From: Acidovorax sp. KKS102
GTDB lineage: Bacteria > Pseudomonadota > Gammaproteobacteria > Burkholderiales > Burkholderiaceae_C
Assembly: GCF_000302535.1 (NCBI RefSeq)
Contig: NC_018708.1
Span: forward strand, 2,666,001 to 2,730,000
Reading direction: 5' to 3'
DNA: 64,000 nt
Made by a program: the position numbers and the translations under genes. Position 1 is the stretch's first letter, and each line of letters opens with the position of its first letter. Of this stretch, positions 36,985 through 45,818 are shown one piece after another. Under the pieces are notes generated by a model that saw only the letters and a program-made list of their open reading frames with translations, searched no databases and was not told where the DNA came from.

Positions 36985-39039
36985 CTACCCACGTTCACGC
37001 AAGGCCTTGAACAGCAGGCCCAGGCACACGCCCATGCCCAGCAAGGGGATGGCCGCCAGCACCGCCACCACGGCACGCGCCAGGGGCGACCAGTCAAAGT
37101 CGCGCGCCGTGCGCCACGCGCCCAGCGCGGCGATCAGGCCCAGCACCAGCATGCCCATGCGGAAGCTGGCTCCGGGTTTGAAGAAAGCCATCAGCAATGC
37201 CCCGTTGGCCACACCAATGCACAGTGCCGCATGGCCCAGGTGCCATGCAAACGTGGAGGTGGAGCGCCCATAGCGGGCATCGTCATGGGCATCGCCCTCG
37301 TCGCCCTCGTCGTCCTCTTCGCTGCGATGCCTCGGGCCTGTGCGGCTGCGCGATGGGCTGGGCACCGGCGAACGCGGAGTTTGTGGCTCTGGCGGCCTGG
37401 CTGTACCTGGGGACGGCGGGGCGCCATCGCCCCGCCCCCACTCGCCTGCGGACAGACCCGCCGCTGCCGCTGCGCCCACCACCCGCGCGGCGGCCCCACC
37501 AGGAGACTGAAGACTCGGGGCGAGTCCACGCTCTTGCAGCACAGCGCGCAGCCGCCCCGGCTCGCGCAGCGCCATCACCAGCGCCCGCACGGGACCTTGC
37601 TCCTGTGGCTTGATGCGCAGGTCGGCCACCTGCATGGTGGTGCCCCGTGTGTTGGCCAGCATGAACAGCGCCTTGGCCACCAGCGCGTCCTTGGGGCCGC
37701 CCTTACCGCTTTCGATAAAGGTGCCCAGGTTGTAGGTGGCGTCGGCGTGGCCCGCCTCGGCCGCCTGGGCATACCAGGCGCGGGCCTGGGCCAGATTCAC
37801 GGGGCCGCCATAGCGGCCGTGCTCGTCGCTGGTGCCCAGGTGAAAAGCCGCGTGCGGGTCCCCTTCGCGGGCGTACCAAGCAGGCAGGTCGCGCAGGGGG
37901 TTGCCAGTCCACACCAGGGGTGCTGCGGCACCTGACGTGGACGCAGCCGCAGAAGCCGCAGCCATGGGCGCCAGGCTGAGGCCGCCGGGCGATTCAGAGG
38001 CCTCCTGGGCCTGTTTCTTTTGCTGCACCCGCTGCCGCTGCTCTTGCGCAGCGGCGTTCCACTTGGCGGCTTGCTGCGCATCCGCCGGTCCACCCCAGCC
38101 GCGCTCGAACATCACGGCCAAAAGGCGTTTGGCAGGTTCATGGTCCCAGTCCGCCGCGCGCTGGCACCAGGAGCGTGCGTTCTCAAAGTTCGGTTGCTCC
38201 CAGCCGATCACGGTCTCCAGCGCCTGCAGAAACGCGGCCACCTCGTGGCCCTGGGCCGCTGCGGGCTCCAGTGCGTCTGCCGCTTCGATGCGCTTGCGCG
38301 AGTACAAGGCCAGTTGCTCGCTGCGGGCCACGGCGTCATCCACCGCCTTGCGCTCTTCGTCCACGATCTGCAGCAGTGGCTCGCCCGGGGCGGTCTTCAG
38401 CCGCGCCATCAGGGCCTGGATGCGGGCCTTGGCCTTGTCCGGAAAGCGCTCGTAGAAGGCTTGGGCGTCCTTGCGGGTCTCCGCATCATGCGCGCCCATG
38501 AGCTGTAGCGCAGCAGCCAGATCGAAATGCCTGCGCTGTCCCATGGTGCCAAATCGCAAGGCCCGGCCCAACGCATACAGCGCATGCGGGTTGCCCCGCG
38601 CGGCCCAGCGCCGGTACTCGGCCCAGGCCCTGGCGTCATCGCCTGCCTGCCGCGCCCGTGCCGCGTGGCGCACCTGCAGATCGGGCTCTTCCGGGGCATC
38701 GCCGTTGGCCAGGTAGTGCACGCCACTTTGCGGGTCATACAGGTTCAGGCCCAGGCGGGCCGCCTGCTCCCAGCCATCGTCAAACGGTGGCCCCCAGTCA
38801 GGAAAGCGAGTGTTGATGCCCACGCCAAAGGTCGGATCGGTGATGTCAGGGCCGCCCAAGTAGATGTCCCAGAACCCGGGAAAGCGCGGCTCGACGGCCT
38901 GGGCCCACGCTGCGTACTTGGGGTTCATCGGCACCTGGGGGCCTGCCTCCACGCGCTCGTACTGCGCGTCCGCCTCGGCCTTGGTCGTGGGCCACGGCCA
39001 ATCGGCGGGCTTTTCCCAGATCTGGATGGTGTAGCTCAC
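36985..39039 (-). CDS. Large Sel1-repeat protein with C-terminal membrane helices
   Basis: The 684-residue protein has an N-terminal region of unknown fold (MSYTIQIWEKPADWPWP, W/P-rich), TPR/Sel1-like repeats (e.g. AWAEYRRWAARGNPHALYALGRAL, ARSWCQRAADWDHEPAKRLLAVMFERGWGG, ARAWYAQAAEAGHADATYNLG), a low-complexity Ser/Pro/Arg linker with a DDEGDEGDAHDD acidic run, and three C-terminal helices. Sel1 repeats mediate protein contacts; the function is unknown. A GTG at 39039 follows a strong GGAGGGA site. It stands alone, convergent with the EthD gene. Confidence 0.8.
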   Translation of the reverse strand: MSYTIQIWEKPADWPWPTTKAEADAQYERVEAGPQVPMNPKYAAWAQAVEPRFPGFWDIYLGGPDITDPTFGVGINTRFPDWGPPFDDGWEQAARLGLNLYDPQSGVHYLANGDAPEEPDLQVRHAARARQAGDDARAWAEYRRWAARGNPHALYALGRALRFGTMGQRRHFDLAAALQLMGAHDAETRKDAQAFYERFPDKAKARIQALMARLKTAPGEPLLQIVDEERKAVDDAVARSEQLALYSRKRIEAADALEPAAAQGHEVAAFLQALETVIGWEQPNFENARSWCQRAADWDHEPAKRLLAVMFERGWGGPADAQQAAKWNAAAQEQRQRVQQKKQAQEASESPGGLSLAPMAAASAAASTSGAAAPLVWTGNPLRDLPAWYAREGDPHAAFHLGTSDEHGRYGGPVNLAQARAWYAQAAEAGHADATYNLGTFIESGKGGPKDALVAKALFMLANTRGTTMQVADLRIKPQEQGPVRALVMALREPGRLRAVLQERGLAPSLQSPGGAAARVVGAAAAAGLSAGEWGRGDGAPPSPGTARPPEPQTPRSPVPSPSRSRTGPRHRSEEDDEGDEGDAHDDARYGRSTSTFAWHLGHAALCIGVANGALLMAFFKPGASFRMGMLVLGLIAALGAWRTARDFDWSPLARAVVAVLAAIPLLGMGVCLGLLFKALRERG

Positions 39040-39207
39040 GAATCCCTCCTCGGATGCCGCTCGGATGCGGCTTGTTGTGGGTGTTGACGTTCGTCAATTG
39101 CGAGCGAATTCTAGAAGCGCACCCCGCTCGCCTGCATCGCAGGCACTTCTCTGTTTTGTCCAGTGATGTGCCAGCACCACACCCGGATAACGCTCCCGTT
39201 TTTGGGT

Positions 39208-39262
39208 AAAAATGGGCTGTAGCGCTGGTATTTCATGCCCAATTAGCTCTTCTTTTTATAGC
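39208..39262 (+). repeat. Dispersed repeat copy 9 (intergenic)
   Basis: A 55-base copy: AAAAATGGGCTGTAGCGCTG, GTATTTCATGCCCAATT, and AGCTCT...ATAGC. It ends 5 bases before the HTH gene start and therefore covers that gene's leader and likely promoter. The rest of the 228-base gap holds no gene. Confidence 0.78.
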
Positions 39263-39267
39263 AAACC

Positions 39268-39591
39268 ATGTCCACACCACCCCTTTCTGCCATGGCCCTT
39301 GACATGCCTGTGCCCAATGGCGAGCAGCTCAAGGCCGCGCGCGTTGCGGCCGGGCTCAGCCAGGCGCAAGCCGCCGAACTCATGGGCTACCCGCTGCAGA
39401 CTGGCAGCCGGGGCGGCGTGCAGTCGCGCACCTGGCAGGCGCTGGAGAGCATGACCGACGAGCGCAACATGCAAGGGCCGGTGTTTGCGATGTTTTTGTT
39501 GCTCACCGGACAGCATCCCGATCTCATACTCGCGCCACGCTCTCCGTCGGCGGACGCCCCTGCAAACGCACCTGCGCCCGGCCCGCAATAA
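39268..39591 (+). CDS. Small XRE-like helix-turn-helix protein
   Basis: The 107-residue protein has a region resembling an XRE/lambda-repressor HTH (NGEQLKAARVAAGLSQAQAA, then ELMGYPLQTGSRGGVQSRTWQALES) and a Pro/Ala tail. It may be a small regulator; its target is unknown. The start is uncertain: ATGs at 39268, 39292 and 39304 are in frame, and the leader is largely made of the dispersed repeat. Confidence 0.7.
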   Translation: MSTPPLSAMALDMPVPNGEQLKAARVAAGLSQAQAAELMGYPLQTGSRGGVQSRTWQALESMTDERNMQGPVFAMFLLLTGQHPDLILAPRSPSADAPANAPAPGPQ

Positions 39592-39622
39592 AAAGGGCGG
39601 AACGGCCCGAAGGCTGTTCCGC
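39588..39622 (-). terminator. Rho-independent terminator after the Bug receptor gene
   Basis: On the minus strand GGCGGAACAGCC pairs with GGCCGTTCCGCC (one mismatch) around a TTCG tetraloop, followed by CTTTTTATT. It lies 38 bases past the stop of the minus-strand receptor gene and overlaps the stop codon of the HTH gene. Confidence 0.9.
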
Positions 39623-39659
39623 CAAGTCTTTACAGGGAGCAAAAGGGGTCAGCGGGCGA

Positions 39660-40652
39660 TCAGTCCACCTTGATGTTGGCCGCCTTGATGACCTGCGCCC
39701 ACTTGTCCACTTCGGCCTTCTGGAACGTGGCGATCTGGGCCACGCTCATGTCGGCGGGCTCCATGCCAAACCCCTTGAGTCGGGTCTGCATGTCGGGCTG
39801 GGCGAGGATTTTGCGAATCTCGTCGTGCAGGCGGCTCACCACCGGGGTGGGCGTACCCGCCGGCACAAAAATCGCCTGCCAGGACTGCACCTCGAAGTCC
39901 TTGAGCTCGGCCACACCCGACTCTGCCACTGTGGGCACATCGGGCATGGAGGCCAGGCGCTTGGGCGACGTGACGGCGATGGCGCGCAGCTTGCCGCTTT
40001 GAATGTGCGGTGCAGCCACCACCGTGGTGTCAAACATCATGTCCACCTGGCCGCTGATCACGTCCTGGATGGCGGGGCCGCTGCCCTTGTAGGGAATGTG
40101 CGTGAACTTCACGCCCGACTTGTAGGCCAGCAGTTCCACCGCCAGATGCTGTGAGCTGCCCGTGCCGGCCGACGCGGACGACAGGCCGCCCTGCTTGCCC
40201 TTGGCGGCCGTCAGCACGTCCTTCAGGGTTTTGTAGGGACTGGCGGCGGACACCACCAGCACCACCGGGTTGGTGCCGATCAGCGTGACGGGGCTGAACG
40301 ACTTGATGGGGTCGTAGCCCAGCTTGGGGTACAGGCTGATGTTGATGGCATGCGAGCTGACGGTGCCGCCCAGCAGTGTGTAACCGTCCGGGGCCGAGCG
40401 CGCGGCCGCCTCCGAACCGATGCTGCCTGCGGCGCCACCCTTGTTCTCCACCACCACCGTGGTGCCCAGGGCTGTGCCCAGTTGCTGGCCGATCAGGCGG
40501 GCCAGGGTGTCGGTGGTGCCACCGGCGGCAAAGGGCACCACGTAGCTGATGGGTTTGCCGGTGGGCCAGGTGGTCTGGGCCATGGCGGGCAGCGCCATCA
40601 GCGCGCCTGCGGCTGCCAGGGCGGCGGATTGGACCAGGGTTCTGCGTTGCAT
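39660..40652 (-). CDS. Bug/TctC-family periplasmic solute receptor
   Basis: The 330-residue protein has a Tat/Sec-like signal (MQRRTLVQSAALAAAGALMALPAMA) and the TctC fold: KPISYVVPFAAGGTTDTLAR, VVVENKGGAAGSIG, SAPDGYTLL and AIFVPAGTPTPVV. Such receptors bind carboxylates in the periplasm, often for tripartite tricarboxylate transporters; no TctA or TctB is in the window. The gene follows the lactonase-like gene by 38 bases on the same strand and ends at a strong terminator. Its C-terminus WAQVIKAANIKVD resembles that of the second receptor at 42164. Confidence 0.92.
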   Translation of the reverse strand: MQRRTLVQSAALAAAGALMALPAMAQTTWPTGKPISYVVPFAAGGTTDTLARLIGQQLGTALGTTVVVENKGGAAGSIGSEAAARSAPDGYTLLGGTVSSHAINISLYPKLGYDPIKSFSPVTLIGTNPVVLVVSAASPYKTLKDVLTAAKGKQGGLSSASAGTGSSQHLAVELLAYKSGVKFTHIPYKGSGPAIQDVISGQVDMMFDTTVVAAPHIQSGKLRAIAVTSPKRLASMPDVPTVAESGVAELKDFEVQSWQAIFVPAGTPTPVVSRLHDEIRKILAQPDMQTRLKGFGMEPADMSVAQIATFQKAEVDKWAQVIKAANIKVD

Positions 40653-40690
40653 GTGTTTGTCTCCTTGGGGTAATGAAAAAAGGGGTGATC

Positions 40691-41788
40691 TCAGGGCATG
40701 TCGACGATCTCGATCCAGTTGGGGTTCTTGCCCACTGGAACGCGGGTGGGTGCGCCGGGCAGACCCGTGGCTGCGTCGATCGGGTGCAGGGCGACGTGGT
40801 GTGAATCCTGCCCCGCGGCAATCAGGAAGCGACCCGATGCGTCCACCGCAAAACCGCGCGGCGTCTTTTCGGTGGGCTCCTGCCCCAGCGGTTGCAGCTG
40901 CCCCGTGGCGGCATCGACGCGAAATGCGCTCAGCGTGCTGGAGGTGCGCTCCGACGCATACAGCGTGCGGCCGTCGGGCGACAGGTGAATATCGGCGGCC
41001 CAGGGCTTGCCGGTAAAACCTGCTGGCAATGTGGTAGTGCGCTGCAGCTGGCGCAGGGTGCCGCGCTCTTTGTCGTAGGCCATCACATGCAGGGCAGCAT
41101 CCAGCTCGTCCAGCAGGTACAGGTGGCGCTGGTCGCGGCTCCAGACAAAGTGGCGGGGGCCGGATTTTTCGGGCGCCACGGAGGTCAGCGCGGGCTCGTG
41201 GGCGGTGAGCTTGCCCGTCTCGGCATCGAACTTCCAGGCCGACAGATGGTCGCCACCCAGGCTGGTCGCCAAGACATAGCGGTTGGCGGCGTCCGCGTGG
41301 ATGGCATGCGCGTTGGGGGCGGTGGGGATGAGCTGCTGCACCGCTCCCACGACACCGTCCTTGCCAATGCTGTTGACCGTGATCTTGTGTCCGGGGTAGG
41401 AGGCTGCGAACAGCCAGCGCCCGGTGGCGTCGGTGTCGATATTGGCCATGCTGTCGGCCAACGGCGCCTCGCCCAGCTTGCGCAGCTTGCCGCTGGCCGG
41501 GTCAATGGCCAGGCTGACCACCCGAAACGGCTGCGAGCGCAGCGCCACATAGAGCACGCGTTTGTCCGGGCTGACAGCCATGGGCATGGCGGTGCCCCCC
41601 ACTGCCGTGGTGTCTACGGGCTTGAGCGTTCCGGCGGCGCGGTCCAGCTCCAGCACCGAGACATCCTGGCTGTCTGCGTTGGCCACGTACACCCACGTGG
41701 CGGCCTGCGCCGCCTGGGCGCCCAACACGGCAGCGACGGCCAGCGCCACGGGCGCGGCCCGGCGATGGATGCGGAATGGGAGGGTCAT
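40691..41788 (-). CDS. Exported lactonase-family seven-bladed propeller
   Basis: The 365-residue protein has a signal peptide (MTLPFRIHRRAAPVALAVAAVLGAQAAQA, cleaved after AQA) and repeated propeller strands of the lactonase family (PF10282), such as WVYVANADSQDVSVLELD, MPMAVSPDKRVLYVALRS and ADIHLSPDGRTLYASER. Members include 6-phosphogluconolactonase. Export and the neighbours (receptors, KdgD) suggest hydrolysis of a sugar-acid lactone in the periplasm, an inference. The ATG at 41788 is chosen for the signal peptide. Confidence 0.85.
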   Translation of the reverse strand: MTLPFRIHRRAAPVALAVAAVLGAQAAQAATWVYVANADSQDVSVLELDRAAGTLKPVDTTAVGGTAMPMAVSPDKRVLYVALRSQPFRVVSLAIDPASGKLRKLGEAPLADSMANIDTDATGRWLFAASYPGHKITVNSIGKDGVVGAVQQLIPTAPNAHAIHADAANRYVLATSLGGDHLSAWKFDAETGKLTAHEPALTSVAPEKSGPRHFVWSRDQRHLYLLDELDAALHVMAYDKERGTLRQLQRTTTLPAGFTGKPWAADIHLSPDGRTLYASERTSSTLSAFRVDAATGQLQPLGQEPTEKTPRGFAVDASGRFLIAAGQDSHHVALHPIDAATGLPGAPTRVPVGKNPNWIEIVDMP

Positions 41789-41917
41789 GCAATGTCCTTT
41801 GAGAGTGGCCGCACAACGGCTGTCAAGCGCGCTGGCCATCGTGGTTGCTGGGGTTTCGCTGCCTTGCTGGAGGCCACTTGGAGCGTGGCGAAACCGCTGG
41901 GGATTGCTCATTTGTGA

Positions 41918-41933
41918 TATGTCGTCATACAAC
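41918..41933 (-). promoter_or_regulatory. Candidate GntR-type operator 1
   Basis: On the minus strand GTTGTATGACGACATA, including the dyad TATG-N4-CATA. It matches the second site 190 bases away at 12 of 16 positions. It lies 130 bases upstream of the leftward lactonase-like gene. The form resembles operators of FCD-type GntR regulators, an inference; no GntR gene is in the window. Confidence 0.5.
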
Positions 41934-42122
41934 AAGGTTGGCATTCTGACCCAGGACAGACAGGGATGGAGAAAGGGATTACCCGAAGTGATGCATGAAC
42001 TAAAACGCCCGTCCATTGGCCTTTCCCGAAGATTTACAGCCCAAAAATCTCAGTACAAACCCTGAAATTCCGTTGAATATGCCCACAACCCACGAGCAAG
42101 GGATTGTGTTTTTTCGAGCCCA

Positions 42123-42138
42123 GTTGTACGATGACTAA
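42123..42138 (+). promoter_or_regulatory. Candidate GntR-type operator 2
   Basis: GTTGTACGATGACTAA, the partner of the site at 41918 in inverted orientation, with a flanking ACAAC that completes a GTTGT/ACAAC dyad. It lies 25 bases upstream of the receptor ATG at 42164. Confidence 0.5.
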
Positions 42139-42163
42139 CAACACAAACACACGGAGACCTTCC

Positions 42164-43135
42164 ATGAGCCTGCAACGTCGCGCAATTCTTCTGGCCTGCA
42201 CCGCCGCTCTGGCTGCGGCATCCGCCACGGCCCAAACCGCTGACTGGCCCACCAAGACCTTGCGCATCGTGGTGCCCTACCCACCAGGCGGCAGCTCGGA
42301 CATCATTGCGCGCTCCATCAGCCAGGCGCTGTCCGAGTCACTCAAGCAAAGCGTGATCGTCGAGAACAAACCCGGCGCCAATGGCAATCTGGGCGCCGAC
42401 TTTGTGGCCAAGGCCGAGCCCGATGGCTACACCATGCTGCTGTGCGATGTGGGTGCACTGGCCATCAGCCCCTCGGTCTACACCAAGCTGTCGTTCGACC
42501 CGTCCAAAGGCCTGCGCGGTGTGACCATGCTGGCCTACTCGCCCCACCTGCTGGTGGTGCACCCTTCGGTGCCGGTGAACAACCTCAAGGAGTTGATCGC
42601 CTACTCCAAGAAGAACGAGCTGAACTTTGCCGTGACGGCCACAGGTAGCGCCCCGCACCTGGCCGGCGTTGCGCTGGAGCGCGCCAGCGGTGCACGTTGG
42701 CAGTACATCCCCTACAAGGGCGGCGTCACCGCCATCCAGGACACCGTGGCAGGCCAGACCCAGGTGCTAATGAACGGCATGCTGGCCACCCTGCCCCAGG
42801 TGCAGAACGGCAAGCTCAAGGTGCTGGGCGTTTCCAAGTCCACCCGCATGCCGCTGATCGGTGACGTGCCCACGATTGCCGAGCAAGGTGTGGCCGGCTA
42901 CGAGTCGGGCACCTGGCAAGGCGTCCTGCTGCCACGCGGCACTCCCGATGCCGTGGTGCAAAAGCTCAACAAGGCACTCATCACCGCCATCCGCGCGCCC
43001 GAGATCCGCTCGCGCCTGGCCGGCCAAGGCGCCGAAGTGGTGACCATGACCTCTACCGAACAGGACCAGTTCTTCGCCAAGGAACGCGCGCGCTGGGCCA
43101 GCGTGGTGAAGGCCGCCAACATCAAACTCGACTGA
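42164..43135 (+). CDS. Bug/TctC-family periplasmic solute receptor (second)
   Basis: The 323-residue protein has a signal peptide ([20 protein letters not shown], ending ATAQ) and the TctC fold ([59 protein letters not shown]). It should bind the carboxylate used by the downstream kdgD pathway. The ATG at 42164 is favoured by a GGAGA site and the signal peptide; an in-frame ATG lies at 42131 inside the candidate operator. It precedes kdgD by 49 bases. Confidence 0.92.
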   Translation: MSLQRRAILLACTAALAAASATAQTADWPTKTLRIVVPYPPGGSSDIIARSISQALSESLKQSVIVENKPGANGNLGADFVAKAEPDGYTMLLCDVGALAISPSVYTKLSFDPSKGLRGVTMLAYSPHLLVVHPSVPVNNLKELIAYSKKNELNFAVTATGSAPHLAGVALERASGARWQYIPYKGGVTAIQDTVAGQTQVLMNGMLATLPQVQNGKLKVLGVSKSTRMPLIGDVPTIAEQGVAGYESGTWQGVLLPRGTPDAVVQKLNKALITAIRAPEIRSRLAGQGAEVVTMTSTEQDQFFAKERARWASVVKAANIKLD

Positions 43136-43184
43136 GCGCCAAGCACACCCGTTTCATTCACATTTCTCTCCCGCTGCACTGATC

Positions 43185-44096
43185 ATGACCCCGCAAGAAC
43201 TCAAAACCATCATGGGCTCCGGCCTGCTCTCGTTCCCCATCACCGACTTCGACGAGCAAGGCAACTTCCGCCCCAAGACCTACATCGAGCGCCTGGAGTG
43301 GCTCGCCCCTTACGGTGCCAGCGCTCTGTTTGCCGCCGGTGGCACGGGTGAATACTTCTCTCTCTCGGGCCCCGAGTACAGCGAGGTGATCAAGACGGCG
43401 GTGGAGACCTGCCGGGGCAAGGTGCCGATCATTGCCGGCGCCGGTGGCCCCACCCGCACGGCCATTGCCCACGCGCAGGAGGCCGAGCGTCTGGGTGCCC
43501 ACGGCATCCTGCTGCTGCCGCATTACCTGACCGAAGCCGGGCAGGAAGGTCTGATCGCCCATGTGGAGCAGGTCTGCAAGAGCGTGAAGTTCGGTGTGAT
43601 CGTCTACAACCGTGACCGCACCAAGCTCACGGCCGAGTCCCTGGCCATCCTGGCCGAGCGTTGTCCGAACCTGGTGGGGTTCAAGGATGGTGTGGGCAAT
43701 ATCGAGACCATGTCTTCCATCTACATGAAGCTGGGGGACCGCTTCTCGTACCTGGGCGGCCTGCCCACGGCCGAGGTGTATGCGGCGGCCTACAAGGCGC
43801 TGGGCACGCCGGTGTATTCGTCGGCGGTGTTCAACTTCATCCCCAAGACGGCGATGGAGTTCTACCAGGCGGTGGCGACGGACGACACGGCCACGCAGCA
43901 CCGGCTGCTCAAGTCGTTCTTCATGCCGTACCTGGCCATCCGCAACCGGGTGGAGGGTTATGGGGTGTCGATCATCAAGGCGGGGGCGCGCATCGTAGGC
44001 CATGACGGTGGACCGGTGCGGGCACCGCTGGTGGACCTCAAGCCCAGCGAGATGGAAGAGCTCAAGGCGCTGATTGACAAGCTCGGGCCGCAGTAA
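43185..44096 (+). CDS. kdgD: 5-Dehydro-4-deoxyglucarate dehydratase KdgD
   Basis: The 303-residue protein belongs to the dihydrodipicolinate-synthase/N-acetylneuraminate-lyase family. It has the [17 protein letters not shown] motif, IVYNRDR with the conserved Tyr, and GFKDGVGN with the Schiff-base Lys, a combination typical of KdgD, which converts 5-dehydro-4-deoxyglucarate to 2-oxoglutarate semialdehyde with loss of water and CO2. It implies use of glucarate or galactarate. Glucarate dehydratase and the semialdehyde dehydrogenase are not seen here. It is followed by a clear terminator. Confidence 0.92.
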   Translation: MTPQELKTIMGSGLLSFPITDFDEQGNFRPKTYIERLEWLAPYGASALFAAGGTGEYFSLSGPEYSEVIKTAVETCRGKVPIIAGAGGPTRTAIAHAQEAERLGAHGILLLPHYLTEAGQEGLIAHVEQVCKSVKFGVIVYNRDRTKLTAESLAILAERCPNLVGFKDGVGNIETMSSIYMKLGDRFSYLGGLPTAEVYAAAYKALGTPVYSSAVFNFIPKTAMEFYQAVATDDTATQHRLLKSFFMPYLAIRNRVEGYGVSIIKAGARIVGHDGGPVRAPLVDLKPSEMEELKALIDKLGPQ

Positions 44097-44122
44097 GAAC
44101 CGGCTGCTTCGGGGCCTGTTCA

Positions 44123-44151
44123 GGGCCTGGTTTTCCAGGCCCTCGTTTTTT
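44123..44151 (+). terminator. Rho-independent terminator after kdgD
   Basis: An 8-bp perfect stem GGGCCTGG/CCAGGCCC with a TTTT loop is followed by TCGTTTTTT. It lies 26 bases past the kdgD stop codon and closes the receptor-kdgD unit. Confidence 0.93.
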
Positions 44152-44254
44152 CCCCAGTGAAAACCAACACCCCAGGCCCGGCCGTGCACAGGTCCGGGGG
44201 CAGTCCTGGCACGCCCATTCCACAACTATCAACACAACAACGGAGACAGACAAG

Positions 44255-44719
44255 ATGTTCAAGCAAATCATTCTGGCCGCAGCCGCCGCCGTCACCCTTG
44301 CCTCGCTCGCAGGTTGCGCCACCGGTGCGGCAGCCACCGGCTCCTCGGCGTCGGCCGAACAAGCCGTGGCAGCCGCCGCAGAAAAGCTGCGCGTGGCCAT
44401 GATCGACCCCACGCCTGCGGCGCTGACGGCCTTGGTGGCCGACGACCTGAGCTACGGCCACTCCGGCGGCCGCGTGGACACCAAGGACAGCTTCATCGGC
44501 GACCTGATCGCCGGCAAGTCCGACTTCGTGACCATTGCCATCACCGACCAGACCATCAAGGTCGTGGGCAACACCGCCATCGTGCGCCACACCCTCACGG
44601 CCGACACCAACGACTCGGGCAAGCCCGGCAAGGTGCAGATCAAGATCCTGGGCGTGTGGCAACTGCAAGGCGGCCAGTGGAAGCTGCTGGCCCGCCAGGC
44701 CGTGCGCGTCGCGGCTTGA
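44255..44719 (+). CDS. NTF2-like (DUF4440/SnoaL-type) lipoprotein
   Basis: The 154-residue product has a lipoprotein signal with lipobox LAGC at about residues 18-21, then an NTF2-like cone fold (LRVAMIDPTPAALTALVADDLSYGHSGG...VWQLQGGQWKLLARQAVRVA). The His in YGHSGG is typical of this group. Its role is unknown; membership in the sugar-acid cluster is only positional. A GGAGACAGACAAG ribosome site precedes the ATG. Confidence 0.82.
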   Translation: MFKQIILAAAAAVTLASLAGCATGAAATGSSASAEQAVAAAAEKLRVAMIDPTPAALTALVADDLSYGHSGGRVDTKDSFIGDLIAGKSDFVTIAITDQTIKVVGNTAIVRHTLTADTNDSGKPGKVQIKILGVWQLQGGQWKLLARQAVRVAA

Positions 44720-44784
44720 TGTAAACACATTGGGGCGGCCGTGTGCCGCCCTTCGTATTTCTGACACCGCCGCCCCACAAAACC

Positions 44785-45753
44785 ATGACCACAGCCACCC
44801 GCCACCGCATCCTGCAAATCGGCCGCATGCCCCTTCCCGCACTGGAGGCCGAAATGGCGGCCCGGTACGACGTCACCTGCCTGGCAGACCAGCCCGATCC
44901 AGCGGCTTTTCTGGCGGCGCGCGGTGCGGAGTTCACGGGGGTGGTGACCACCGCAGCCATTGGCCTCAAGGGCGAAGTCATCGCAGCCCTGCCCCACCTT
45001 CGGGTCATCAGCAGTTTTGGCGTGGGTTTTGATGCGCTGGACATCGATGCAGCCACGGCGCGCGGCGTGCAGGTGGGCTACACACCCGGCGTGCTCAACG
45101 ACTGCGTGGCCGACATGGCGTTTGCGCTGATGCTGGATGTGTCACGCCACGTGGCCGCCAGCGACCGTTTTGTGCGCCGCGGGGAATGGCCGAAGGCCCG
45201 GTATGCGCTGGGTACCCGCGTGTCGGGCAAGCGCCTGGGCATTGTGGGCATGGGCCGCATCGGCCAAGCGGTGGCCGAACGCGCGGCGGGCTTTCGCATG
45301 GAGCTGGGCTACCACAACCGCCGTCCGGCGCAGGGTTGCGCACTGCCCTACTTCGAGTCGGTGAACGCGCTGGCGCAATGGGCCGACTACCTCGTCCTCA
45401 CCGTTGCAGGCGGCACTGCAACGCGCCACCTCGTCAACAGCGATGTGCTGGAGGCGTTGGGCCCCAACGGATTTCTCATCAATGTGGCGCGTGGCAGTGT
45501 GGTGGACGAGGCGGCACTGATCGATGCGCTGACCGAGCGCCGCATTGCCGGCGCCGGGCTGGACGTGTTTGAGAACGAACCCAGCGTGCCCGCCGCGCTG
45601 ATGGCGCTGGACAACGTGGTGCTGACCCCGCACACCGCCAGCGCCACCCACGAAACCCGCCGCGCCATGGGAGACCTGGTGCTGGAGAACCTGGCATCCT
45701 TCTTTGCGACGGGCGCCGTGCGGACGCCGGTGCCGGGCACGCCGGGCGCTTGA
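44785..45753 (+). CDS. D-2-hydroxyacid dehydrogenase (glyoxylate/hydroxypyruvate reductase-like)
   Basis: The 322-residue protein is an NAD(P)-dependent 2-hydroxyacid dehydrogenase: GVVTTAAIGLKGEVIAALP, SFGVGFDALD, Rossmann GIVGMGRIGQAVAERAAGF with GYHNRRP (the HNRR after the second strand favours NADPH), the catalytic Arg in NVARGSVVDE, Glu in FENEP and His in LTPHTASAT. It reduces a 2-oxoacid such as hydroxypyruvate or glyoxylate. It may serve the adjacent sugar-acid cluster. The ATG at 44785 fits the family start. Confidence 0.9.
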   Translation: MTTATRHRILQIGRMPLPALEAEMAARYDVTCLADQPDPAAFLAARGAEFTGVVTTAAIGLKGEVIAALPHLRVISSFGVGFDALDIDAATARGVQVGYTPGVLNDCVADMAFALMLDVSRHVAASDRFVRRGEWPKARYALGTRVSGKRLGIVGMGRIGQAVAERAAGFRMELGYHNRRPAQGCALPYFESVNALAQWADYLVLTVAGGTATRHLVNSDVLEALGPNGFLINVARGSVVDEAALIDALTERRIAGAGLDVFENEPSVPAALMALDNVVLTPHTASATHETRRAMGDLVLENLASFFATGAVRTPVPGTPGA

Positions 45754-45818
45754 GCCCGCCACGGCGCCCTGCGTGACGCAGCTGCCCTCACAGGGAGGGT
45801 GTGGAGCGGCTCAGCGCG

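Larger units (their letters stand above)
41789..42163. other. 375-base divergent control region of the sugar-acid cluster
   Basis: No gene is visible between the lactonase-like gene (leftward) and the second Bug receptor (rightward). The region is less GC-rich than its surroundings. It contains two related GTTGTA-type sites (41918-41933 and 42123-42138) and a purine-rich ribosome site ACGGAGACC before the receptor ATG. Confidence 0.7.
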
